From: an uncultured Oscillospiraceae bacterium
Lineage (GTDB): Bacteria; Bacillota; Clostridia; Oscillospirales; Acutalibacteraceae
Length of the DNA stretch: 6,672 nt
Reading direction: 5' to 3'
Assembly: GCA_900555805.1 (NCBI GenBank)
Contig: USMJ01000070.1
Coordinates: 1 to 6,672 of the forward strand
Under the pieces are notes generated by a model. The model was not told the origin of the DNA. It did no database searches and saw only the letters and a list, made by a program, of their open reading frames with translations. Numbering within the stretch: the first letter of the stretch is position 1; the number at the start of each line of letters is the position of its first letter. The position numbers and the translations under genes were made by a program. Of this stretch, positions 1 to 6,019 are shown piece after piece.

Positions 1-3
1 TTT

Positions 4-28
4 GGCAAGCCAAACCGCGGGTTTTGCC
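4..28. repeat. Imperfect hairpin downstream of the operon terminator
   Basis: An inverted repeat pairs positions 12-16 with 20-24 around a 3-base loop. Four further pairs (4-7 with 25-28) are separated by a 4-base bulge. On the plus strand it is followed by only three Ts, so it is at best a weak terminator for a gene reading in from the left, which would be convergent with the operon here. The left edge of the window cuts off the context, so its role is open. Confidence 0.3.
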
Positions 29-51
29 TTTCGAACAAATCATCCCCCCGC

Positions 52-90
52 AAAAACAACCGAAGCTCCCATAAGCAGGAACTTCGGTTG
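52..90 (-). terminator. Rho-independent terminator ending the five-gene operon
   Basis: A 9-bp perfect stem pairs 57-65 with 82-90. After one C/A mismatch it is extended by three more pairs (67-69 with 78-80), leaving a loop of about 8 bases. On the minus strand the stem is followed directly by five Ts (complement of 52-56). It begins 19 bases after the transporter stop codon. The plus-strand side lacks a T tract, so it works in the direction of the operon only. Confidence 0.88.
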
Positions 91-109
91 TACCTTATAT
101 TTATAATAT

Positions 110-1564
110 TTATCCTTCCGAAACAGCCTGAGCGGCGTCTTTCTTGGCGAGAAACTCCTTGATCTCGTCCTTGACCTTGAAGTCGATCTTGTAGAAGAAG
201 ACGGGGATGCAGCTGAGCGCGACGCAGATTCCGGGGATCAGCCAGTATGCCGACATGACGACTGACTGCATATGCGGCGTGACCTCGGCGAAGCTCATCG
301 AGCCCTTATAGCCCGAAAGTCCGACGACGAAGATGCCTGTCGCGACTGAAAGAGCGTTCGAAAGCTTGACCGAAAGGCTCAATATCGCGTACTGCGTGCC
401 CTCTGTGCGGCGGCCGGTTTTCATCTCCTGATAGTCGACTGTGTCGCTGAGCATGATCATCGGTGTGTAGCCGTGAGTACCGAACATGAAGCCGATGAAG
501 ACCTGCGAAATGACTATCGCCCAGATCGAGCGGAATACGCCGGTCGTTCCGAAGATCGAGTCTCCGAATACGAATAACAGGTACGCGAGGACGCTTACTA
601 CTGTGCCGTAGAGACCGAAGATGAGGTAGGTTTTCTTCGTGCCGATCTTATTGTTGATGATCGGCGCGACAAGTATGGATATCATCGACGGGATAGCGCT
701 GCCTATACCTAAAAGCAACGGCAGGTTCTCGCCCGTGAGGACTATCTCGAACGAACCGAGGTGAATCGTGAACTCGTCGAAAAGAACGGCGGCTGTCTGA
801 ACGCCGATACCCATAGCGATATTTCTTCCGAAGCCGAGCATATTGACAAGGAAGATTATCATGAGCATCTTGTTTGACTTAAGCTCCGTGAACATCTGCT
901 TAAACGTCATCTTGTTCGGCTCGGACTTGACGACCTCTTTGCTCGACTTGAGCATGACGCCGTAGCAGGCGAAAGCGATAACGTCAATGATAAGAGCGGT
1001 TATGAGATATTCCTTTTCGCCGATGCTCTTGGACTTTGTGAGAATACAGGCCAGAGGAACGACAACGCTCGCGACGCAGAGACCGACGGATTTCATCGTG
1101 TTGGAAATGCCTGCGCCCATGCTCTTCTCGTCCGAATCGGGGCTGAGAAGCGCGAGCATACCCTGTGACGGGATATCGGCGAATGTCATGGCGATGTTCC
1201 AAAGTACGGTTGTCAGCGTAATGTAGGCGTACATCAAAAAATCGTTACGGAACGGGATCTTGATGAACATAAGCGTTGTGATCGCCGCGAAAGGCAGGGC
1301 GCTCATGGCGACGAACGGCTTCATCTTGCCCGACTTGAAATGGCTGGCGTCGATGATGTTGCCGATGATCGGGTCGGCGAGTGAACTGATGATCTTGGCG
1401 ACAAGAATTATGACAGCGCAGATCGTAAGCTCCGCTCCGAGAATACTCGTGTAAAACTGGGACTGATAGGAATTTATGTAGCCGACCAGAGCCTGAATAC
1501 CGAATATTCCGATACCGTAGAGTATGCCCTTTTTGAGTGACAGAATAGGTTGTTTTTTCTCCAT
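110..1564 (-). CDS. GPH-family (MelB-like) sugar:cation symporter, MFS fold
   Basis: A 484-aa polytopic membrane protein of the glycoside-pentoside-hexuronide:cation symporter family, expected to import a sugar or glycoside with H+ or Na+. The length fits the family, and about 12 hydrophobic segments are visible. Family marks include the TM2 signature ADPIIG with Asp64 and Gly68, followed by Asp72 and GKMKP (79-83), and the late-loop signature near 371-389 (MLSDTVDY, then TGRRTEG with Arg385 and Glu388). Asp130 in ADIP matches another conserved acidic position. The residue four before Asp64, an Asp in MelB that helps bind Na+, is Ser60 here, so H+ coupling is plausible (inference). The ATG at 1564 has GGGG 8 bases upstream (1573-1576). 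It is the last gene of the operon, 48 bp after the SpoIID-domain gene and just before a terminator. The substrate cannot be read from sequence. Confidence 0.9.
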   Translation of the reverse strand: MEKKQPILSLKKGILYGIGIFGIQALVGYINSYQSQFYTSILGAELTICAVIILVAKIISSLADPIIGNIIDASHFKSGKMKPFVAMSALPFAAITTLMFIKIPFRNDFLMYAYITLTTVLWNIAMTFADIPSQGMLALLSPDSDEKSMGAGISNTMKSVGLCVASVVVPLACILTKSKSIGEKEYLITALIIDVIAFACYGVMLKSSKEVVKSEPNKMTFKQMFTELKSNKMLMIIFLVNMLGFGRNIAMGIGVQTAAVLFDEFTIHLGSFEIVLTGENLPLLLGIGSAIPSMISILVAPIINNKIGTKKTYLIFGLYGTVVSVLAYLLFVFGDSIFGTTGVFRSIWAIVISQVFIGFMFGTHGYTPMIMLSDTVDYQEMKTGRRTEGTQYAILSLSVKLSNALSVATGIFVVGLSGYKGSMSFAEVTPHMQSVVMSAYWLIPGICVALSCIPVFFYKIDFKVKDEIKEFLAKKDAAQAVSEG

Positions 1565-1572
1565 GTGTTAAT

Positions 1573-1576
1573 CCCC
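1573..1576 (-). promoter_or_regulatory. Ribosome binding site of the transporter gene
   Basis: On the minus strand AAAAGGGGAT precedes the start codon, with GGGG 8 bases from the ATG at 1564. This supports that start over any later Met. Confidence 0.7.
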
Positions 1577-1588
1577 TTTTATTGTTTT

Positions 1589-1604
1589 TCCTGAATTTTC
1601 AGGA
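1589..1604. repeat. Perfect 7-bp inverted repeat upstream of the transporter
   Basis: TCCTGAA and TTCAGGA face each other with a 2-base centre, in the 48-bp gap between the SpoIID-domain gene and the transporter gene. On the minus strand it is followed by AAAAA rather than Ts, so it is not a standard terminator in the operon direction. It could be an operator, an RNA processing or stabilising hairpin, or chance. I see no convincing -10/-35 pair beside it. Confidence 0.4.
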
Positions 1605-1612
1605 TAGCTGAC

Positions 1613-3859
1613 TTATGAAACGACGTTCGGCGTGTAGGTTATCGTGAAGCAGTGAGATCTGATAGCTCCTCCGAGAACCTCGATTCTGAACTTATAGCCC
1701 GTGTAGACCTGATTGCCGACCTGGATATATGAAACATAGCCTATGTTTTCGTTTATGCAGGCGTCATGAGAGACGATCTTGAGCCATGTTGACGGGTCGC
1801 CGTTTAGCTGAATTCCCGTTGTCGAATAGACCTTTGCCTTAAGCTCGTCGCTCGTCATCGTGACCGTCGTCATGTAGTTATCCGCCTTGACGTCGCCGTA
1901 GCTCGGTCTGCCGCCCGAAAGGTAGGCGACCTGTTCTCCGCCGAAGGTGTTGGCGAATGAAGCCGTCTTATATGCGCTCGTCGCGTGGAAGAGCGTCTGA
2001 CAGACCTCGCCGTTATATGTGACGTACTGGCCGATGACTGCGTCGACTGCGGCGTACGCCTTCTCGGAGGGTGTCTTGTCGAACGCGTGAGCCGTGACCG
2101 AAACGTTATAGTTGCAGTATTTAGCGTAGGTATAGACCGCAACAGCCTGCGCCTTGAGAGCTTCCGTTTCGAAGCCCGAGCCCATCTCGGATTCGACCGC
2201 GATAGCGAGATAGTCTCTCGTGTTATAACTCGTACCGCCGAAGCTGACCGTCGCCGGGTATTTATCGCCGATGACGAGGTTCGTTCCGTAGTAATACATG
2301 GCTAAGATCTCGAGATAGTTCCAGCCGATGCTTGCGTAATAGTTAGCTCCGTTCTGGCTCATTCCGACGCCGTGGCCGTAGCCGTAGACGGTGAATGTGA
2401 ATGTTCCCGACTGGGAAGCGACGGGCGAAACGGTGTTGCTTGCCGAGACGTTGCCGGCTGTGGGCTCCGCCGGGTACTGATAGTTGGGATCTGTCGTGAG
2501 AGTTCCCGGGTTCGCCGTACTGTTGCCTGCCGTGATAGCGGGAACGCTGCTCGTCGGCGCAACAGTGTTGCTGACCGACTGGCTCGGCGTACTTATATTA
2601 TTATTGTTCGAATTCGACGGGTTATATATATCGTCGCCGCTCTTGAGATATTTCCAGACCATGATGACCGCGCTGAGAATAGCTATGACCGCGACCGCAA
2701 CGCAGACCGAAAGAAAGACGATTCGCTTCTTCTTCTCGGTCTCCTCGATCTCGTCCTCCTGCTCCTCCTGAGCGGTGAGGATCTCCGCTTTCTGGGCAAG
2801 AAGTTCAAACATGAGAGCGAAAGCGTGGGGAACGAGGCTGTCGATCCCCTGCTGATTTCCCGTCGAGACCTTCTTCGCCTTGGCGGAAGTTCCGTCGTGG
2901 ATGATTATATATGAATAATAGAAAGTCTTTCCGTCCTTTTCGCCCTCGAGAATCGGCGATATGGCGGCGCCGAAATCAGCGCCCGTGTTTCTTAAGGCGA
3001 GTCTTGTCTTTCTCGCGAGAGCGACCTGCGGCTCAAGCTCGTCTTCGCCCTCAAGCTCGACATTTTCGAAGCTGAACGCCTCGGTCAGACCGTCGACGCT
3101 CTTCGCCATGGCTTTGATATACTTGCTGTATTCGCAGTCGACGAAAGCGACGGTTTTGTCAAGCTGAATGAGAGAATAGACCGCCTTGCCGGCGTTCGCC
3201 AAGGCGTCGTCGAAGCCTGTGAGATCAACGGGTTCTTCGGGCTCTTCTTCCTCCTGAGCGGGCGCTTCGGGTTCTTCCGAAACCTGTTCTTCGTTTTCAT
3301 CGTCGAATATAGAGAACAGAACTCTTGTGTTCGGGTCTTCCTTTTTCTCTTCTTCGGTTTCCTCTTTTTTCTCGCCGAGTTCCTCTCTTATATAGCCTAA
3401 GAGTGTGTCGAGTCTCGTCACATCGAGCGGAACATATATGAGCTTCGCTCCGTTGGCAAACTCAACGCAGAATCCGCAGTAAAGTCCGTCCGAGGTGATA
3501 TAAAGCTCGGCGTCGGACGGAACGAGGCAGTGATCCTCCATGTCGGGAAGTCTGCCCTCAAGAAGCTCTTCTCGCTCCCTTGAGATAGCCTCGGCGATAT
3601 CGGGGCTTGACTTGCTGTCAAGAGCGAACTTTCCTATAAGCTGCTTCTTGATGATGTTGTATTCTTCGTTTTCGGCGGCGACGACGACCGTCTGCTGCTC
3701 GTCGACCGCTATTCCGACAGCGTCGAGAAAATCGTCGGCGTCGTCGAACTTGGATATGTCGTCCTGTCCGAGACCGACGGGAGCCAGTCCCTCGGCGATC
3801 TTCTTTATTGCGTCGTCTGAAAGGTTCAGAAAACCTTGCAGAGAAATCAATTTTAACAT
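1613..3859 (-). CDS. Membrane-anchored fusion: diverged CinA-like cytoplasmic region, one TM helix, circularly permuted SpoIID/LytB domain
   Basis: A 748-aa single-pass protein. Residues 1-360 are soluble and split by an acidic linker (about 163-212). KKKR at 377-380 precedes a TM helix at about 380-402, predicting N-inside, C-outside. A Ser/Thr/Asn/Pro-rich linker (410-488) leads to a SpoIID/LytB domain (488-748), a family that includes peptidoglycan lytic transglycosylases. GYGHGVGMSQ is at 493-502, then YYYG at 522-525, SEM with the likely catalytic Glu558, and EALKAQAVA at 566-574. The end, FRIEVLGGAIRSHCFTI (724-740), resembles the strand that normally leads into GHGVGMSQ, so the domain is permuted. 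The usual S-S-G-G stretch is replaced by FHATSAYKT (624-632). Residues 110-155 and 216-360 resemble CinA without its motifs. The SpoIID call is firm; the CinA relation is an eye alignment. Typical SpoIID is about 340 aa. No SpoIIP or SpoIIM partner is nearby, so I give no spoIID symbol. It starts 33 bp after the sortase gene. Confidence 0.88.
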   Translation of the reverse strand: MLKLISLQGFLNLSDDAIKKIAEGLAPVGLGQDDISKFDDADDFLDAVGIAVDEQQTVVVAAENEEYNIIKKQLIGKFALDSKSSPDIAEAISREREELLEGRLPDMEDHCLVPSDAELYITSDGLYCGFCVEFANGAKLIYVPLDVTRLDTLLGYIREELGEKKEETEEEKKEDPNTRVLFSIFDDENEEQVSEEPEAPAQEEEEPEEPVDLTGFDDALANAGKAVYSLIQLDKTVAFVDCEYSKYIKAMAKSVDGLTEAFSFENVELEGEDELEPQVALARKTRLALRNTGADFGAAISPILEGEKDGKTFYYSYIIIHDGTSAKAKKVSTGNQQGIDSLVPHAFALMFELLAQKAEILTAQEEQEDEIEETEKKKRIVFLSVCVAVAVIAILSAVIMVWKYLKSGDDIYNPSNSNNNNISTPSQSVSNTVAPTSSVPAITAGNSTANPGTLTTDPNYQYPAEPTAGNVSASNTVSPVASQSGTFTFTVYGYGHGVGMSQNGANYYASIGWNYLEILAMYYYGTNLVIGDKYPATVSFGGTSYNTRDYLAIAVESEMGSGFETEALKAQAVAVYTYAKYCNYNVSVTAHAFDKTPSEKAYAAVDAVIGQYVTYNGEVCQTLFHATSAYKTASFANTFGGEQVAYLSGGRPSYGDVKADNYMTTVTMTSDELKAKVYSTTGIQLNGDPSTWLKIVSHDACINENIGYVSYIQVGNQVYTGYKFRIEVLGGAIRSHCFTITYTPNVVS

Positions 3860-3866
3860 TTCTTAT

Positions 3867-3871
3867 CCTCC
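3867..3871 (-). promoter_or_regulatory. Strong ribosome binding site of the SpoIID-fusion gene
   Basis: A consensus GGAGG on the minus strand sits 7 bases before the ATG at 3859. It is the best ribosome binding site in the window and fixes the start of the 748-aa protein. Confidence 0.85.
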
Positions 3872-3892
3872 GTTTGATTCAGAATGGGACCG

Positions 3893-5431
3893 TCAGCCCT
3901 GAGCCTTGGAGACATTGCCGTAGTAATGCCACTTTTCCGCATCCTTGTATGGATTCTTCTTTTTCTTTTTATCATAGTATGCCTGGGGATAATGCGGCTT
4001 TTCGTTCGCTTTCGCGAGCGAGGTGTCAACCGCTTCGCTCTCCCCCGGTCTTATGAGCCTTGCCACAACGACAAATCTTCCCTCTTTGAAATCATAGTCG
4101 CAGGTGGAAAGCGTCAGTATCTTATCCGTCGCGACGATGTCAACGCCCGTGTCGTAAAGGGATCTTTCTTTTAAGCACTTGACATAATTCATGAACGAGG
4201 TGTCGTTTTCGAGCTTAGTGAAGTTGTACGGGAAAACATATCCGTTATCCTGGTCGGGTTCGGCGTTGCTGATGAACGCGGCGACGACCTTCCATTTATA
4301 CGAGCCGTAAACCGTATCAAACTGAATGACGGGTGCTTTCTTGAAGCCGTCAAGCGATTTATACTTGTTTATCGGGGCGAAGATAGAACCGTCGCTCATA
4401 TTGTGACCGTAGACGACGGTGTTTCTGTCGAGGTTCACCATGTCGTTATCGGTCGGAACGAACGGACAGCCGTATTTCGACTTCTGCTTATAGATGTTTC
4501 TTCTGAGGTAATAGTTCTCTGTCTTTGACTGAAGAACAGGCAAGCCTATTCCGAGGGAATCTACTTCGAGATAGCCGACGAAATCCTGATTTATGGCGTA
4601 GAACTTCGCGTATTTCAGTGAGATGCCTGTCGGGAACTGAACGTTCGGATAGTCTTTTCTCAGCTGCGCCCACTGTTCCTCAACCGTCAGGGGCTTTGTC
4701 GTTGTTTCGGGCTCTTTATCCTTGTCGTCCTTTTTGTCGTTTTTCTTTGTGGTCGGCGCCTCGGTAATGATAAGATTGCTGAAGCCCGCCTCCATATCCT
4801 TGTTCTTTTTATATTGCCAATACTGATTGCCGAGGACCGCAAGCGACACGACTATCGCGACAGCCGCCACGGCGAGGATTATTCTTCTGGCTATTTCGCC
4901 GCCCGTCAGCGGAGCTTTCGGCTTTTTCTTCGCCGAGTCGACGTTGACCTCTTCAACATCCAAAACATCGTAATATTCGTCCACCGAGCCGAAGTCCTTA
5001 AACTCTATATTTCTTTCCGTCGGCAGATCTTTTCTCATCTGCTCGCGGAATTTATACTCTTCGTATCTCTTTTTGATTATCTCTTTCTCGTCGGGCTTGG
5101 GCGTTTTTTCGGGGGCTTTGCGCCTTTCGGGATATCTGTTCTGCCTTTTCAGTTCGTCCTCGAAAGCGTGGCCGCCCTTATATTCGACCTTTGGGACATC
5201 CTCAATTTCGATATCCTCGACGGTTTCGACGGGCTTTCTTTCGAATTTTCTCTCCTGCGGCGTGAAGCCGACATATTCTCTTTTCGCTCCGTTTTCGGGC
5301 GCCTGATAGATTATTCTCATTCCGGAGTCGGGCTTTTTCGTTTCCTGAACTTTTTCCTGTTCCGGCTCTTTCTTTTCGTTTATCTCTCTGTCATTTCCCG
5401 AATATTCGTTTTTGTCTTCAAATATTTCCAT
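3893..5431 (-). CDS. srtB: Class B sortase with a long cytoplasmic tail and a C-terminal extension
   Basis: A cysteine transpeptidase that should join surface proteins carrying a sorting signal to the cell wall. The catalytic domain spans about 250-461: His343 in TVVYGHNM, Cys444 in LTLSTCDYDF and Arg452 in GRFVVVARL, the class B pattern. One TM helix at about 183-202 follows RR (182-183) and places the catalytic domain outside. A Lys/Asp/Thr-rich stalk (about 224-248) follows. The protein has 512 aa; a usual SrtB has roughly 230-260. The excess is an N-terminal cytoplasmic tail of about 180 residues, rich in Glu, Lys, Asp and Pro and probably disordered, plus about 50 lysine-rich residues after Arg461. 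The ATG at 5431 has GAGGGG 5 bases upstream, inside the end of cinA, with a 14-bp overlap suggesting translational coupling. No protein with a C-terminal sorting signal is encoded in the window, so the substrate is unknown. The symbol refers to the class, not to a proven orthologue. Confidence 0.93.
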   Translation of the reverse strand: MEIFEDKNEYSGNDREINEKKEPEQEKVQETKKPDSGMRIIYQAPENGAKREYVGFTPQERKFERKPVETVEDIEIEDVPKVEYKGGHAFEDELKRQNRYPERRKAPEKTPKPDEKEIIKKRYEEYKFREQMRKDLPTERNIEFKDFGSVDEYYDVLDVEEVNVDSAKKKPKAPLTGGEIARRIILAVAAVAIVVSLAVLGNQYWQYKKNKDMEAGFSNLIITEAPTTKKNDKKDDKDKEPETTTKPLTVEEQWAQLRKDYPNVQFPTGISLKYAKFYAINQDFVGYLEVDSLGIGLPVLQSKTENYYLRRNIYKQKSKYGCPFVPTDNDMVNLDRNTVVYGHNMSDGSIFAPINKYKSLDGFKKAPVIQFDTVYGSYKWKVVAAFISNAEPDQDNGYVFPYNFTKLENDTSFMNYVKCLKERSLYDTGVDIVATDKILTLSTCDYDFKEGRFVVVARLIRPGESEAVDTSLAKANEKPHYPQAYYDKKKKKNPYKDAEKWHYYGNVSKAQG

Positions 5432-5999
5432 TTTCGCCCCTCTGTTCCTTGCGATATTCTTCTAAAAGCTCGTTTATACTGACCGAGCCGATCGGTTTTT
5501 CGGGGTACGCGTCCGCATATTCCTTAACCAGCCTAAGCGCCGCGAGAGCAGACGCTTCTCGGTTTTTCTCTCTGACATCATCGCCGCGAAAGCTGTTCGT
5601 CAGCTTCCTGACCCAGACGTTTTCTCCGTCGCAAAGCGCAACATAGACAAGTCCGACGGGCTTGTTTGTCGAATCGCTCTCGGGTCCGGCTATCCCTGTT
5701 ATCCCGACGCCTATATCGCTTCCGATAAGCTCTCGGGTTCCCTTCGACATCTCGGCCGCGACCGGGCAGCTTACTGCCCCGTACCTTTCAAGCATGGTAT
5801 TTTCAACGCCGAGAACATTCGCCTTGACGCTGTTGGAATAGCTGACCACACCGCCGTCGAACACGCCTGACGCGCCCGAAACGTCGGTTATCAGCTTCGA
5901 AACCAAGCCGCCGGTACAGGATTCGGCTGTGGCGACCCTGAGCTTTTTCTGTTTCAGAAGTTCGACGGCTTCAAACGCCGCCTGCTCCAAACTCGGCAT
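5418..5999 (-). CDS. cinA: CinA C-terminal domain protein (PncC-type nicotinamide-nucleotide amidase)
   Basis: A 193-aa cytoplasmic enzyme of the CinA C-terminal family. Characterised members deamidate nicotinamide mononucleotide to nicotinate mononucleotide in pyridine-nucleotide salvage. Visible motifs in order: VATAESCTGG (22-31) with the proposed nucleophile Ser27, GGVVSYSNSVK (49-59), GAVS (74-77), TGIAGPES (101-108), KPVG (113-116) and FRGDD (137-141). Only the C-terminal domain is present; the N-terminal MoCF domain of full-length CinA (about 410 aa) is absent, as in E. coli PncC. About 28 residues at the C-terminus, charged and glutamate-rich, go beyond the usual domain. The frame stays open upstream to 6158, but that stretch overlaps thiI and has no family similarity. 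I chose the ATG at 5999 because GAGG lies 9 bases upstream in the 20-bp gap after thiI. NMN deamidase activity is inferred from the family. Confidence 0.92.
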   Translation of the reverse strand: MPSLEQAAFEAVELLKQKKLRVATAESCTGGLVSKLITDVSGASGVFDGGVVSYSNSVKANVLGVENTMLERYGAVSCPVAAEMSKGTRELIGSDIGVGITGIAGPESDSTNKPVGLVYVALCDGENVWVRKLTNSFRGDDVREKNREASALAALRLVKEYADAYPEKPIGSVSINELLEEYRKEQRGENGNI

Positions 6000-6008
6000 T
6001 TTCTTTTT

Positions 6009-6012
6009 CCTC
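6009..6012 (-). promoter_or_regulatory. Ribosome binding site that sets the cinA start
   Basis: GAGG on the minus strand, 9 bases before the ATG at 5999 and inside the 20-bp thiI-cinA gap. It supports the 193-aa form of CinA rather than a start at 6158 inside thiI. Confidence 0.75.
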
Positions 6013-6019
6013 TTATTTC

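Noticed and set aside
1..43. A 14-codon frame on the minus strand starting with ATG at 43 after GGGGGG and open to the left edge
   Set aside because: The G run touches the ATG, too close for a ribosome binding site, and it follows the operon terminator directly. It is too short to judge, and a hairpin occupies most of it.
2751..2773. Short tandem CTCCTCCTG-like repeats on the plus strand
   Set aside because: They encode the glutamate-rich stretch before the TM helix of the SpoIID fusion and are explained by amino-acid composition.
2372..2914. A 180-codon open frame on the plus strand, opposite the SpoIID-fusion gene
   Set aside because: It is antisense to the TM helix and linkers of a recognisable protein, and its arginine- and leucine-rich product resembles no family I know.
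4011..4026. A 5-bp inverted repeat with a 6-base loop inside the end of the sortase gene
   Set aside because: It lies within coding sequence, has no T tract and is short enough to be expected by chance.
4895..4912. An APLTGG sequence just before the sortase TM helix, resembling a (S/P)PxTG sorting motif followed by a hydrophobic stretch and basic residues
   Set aside because: The sortase domain must be outside, so this segment lies on the cytoplasmic side and mid-protein. It is probably chance.
4814..5482. A 222-codon open frame on the plus strand, opposite the sortase N-terminal tail
   Set aside because: Its Phe/Leu/Arg-rich translation is what the reverse complement of Glu/Lys/Asp-rich coding sequence gives. 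It has no family motif and lies wholly opposite coding sequence with clear ribosome binding sites.
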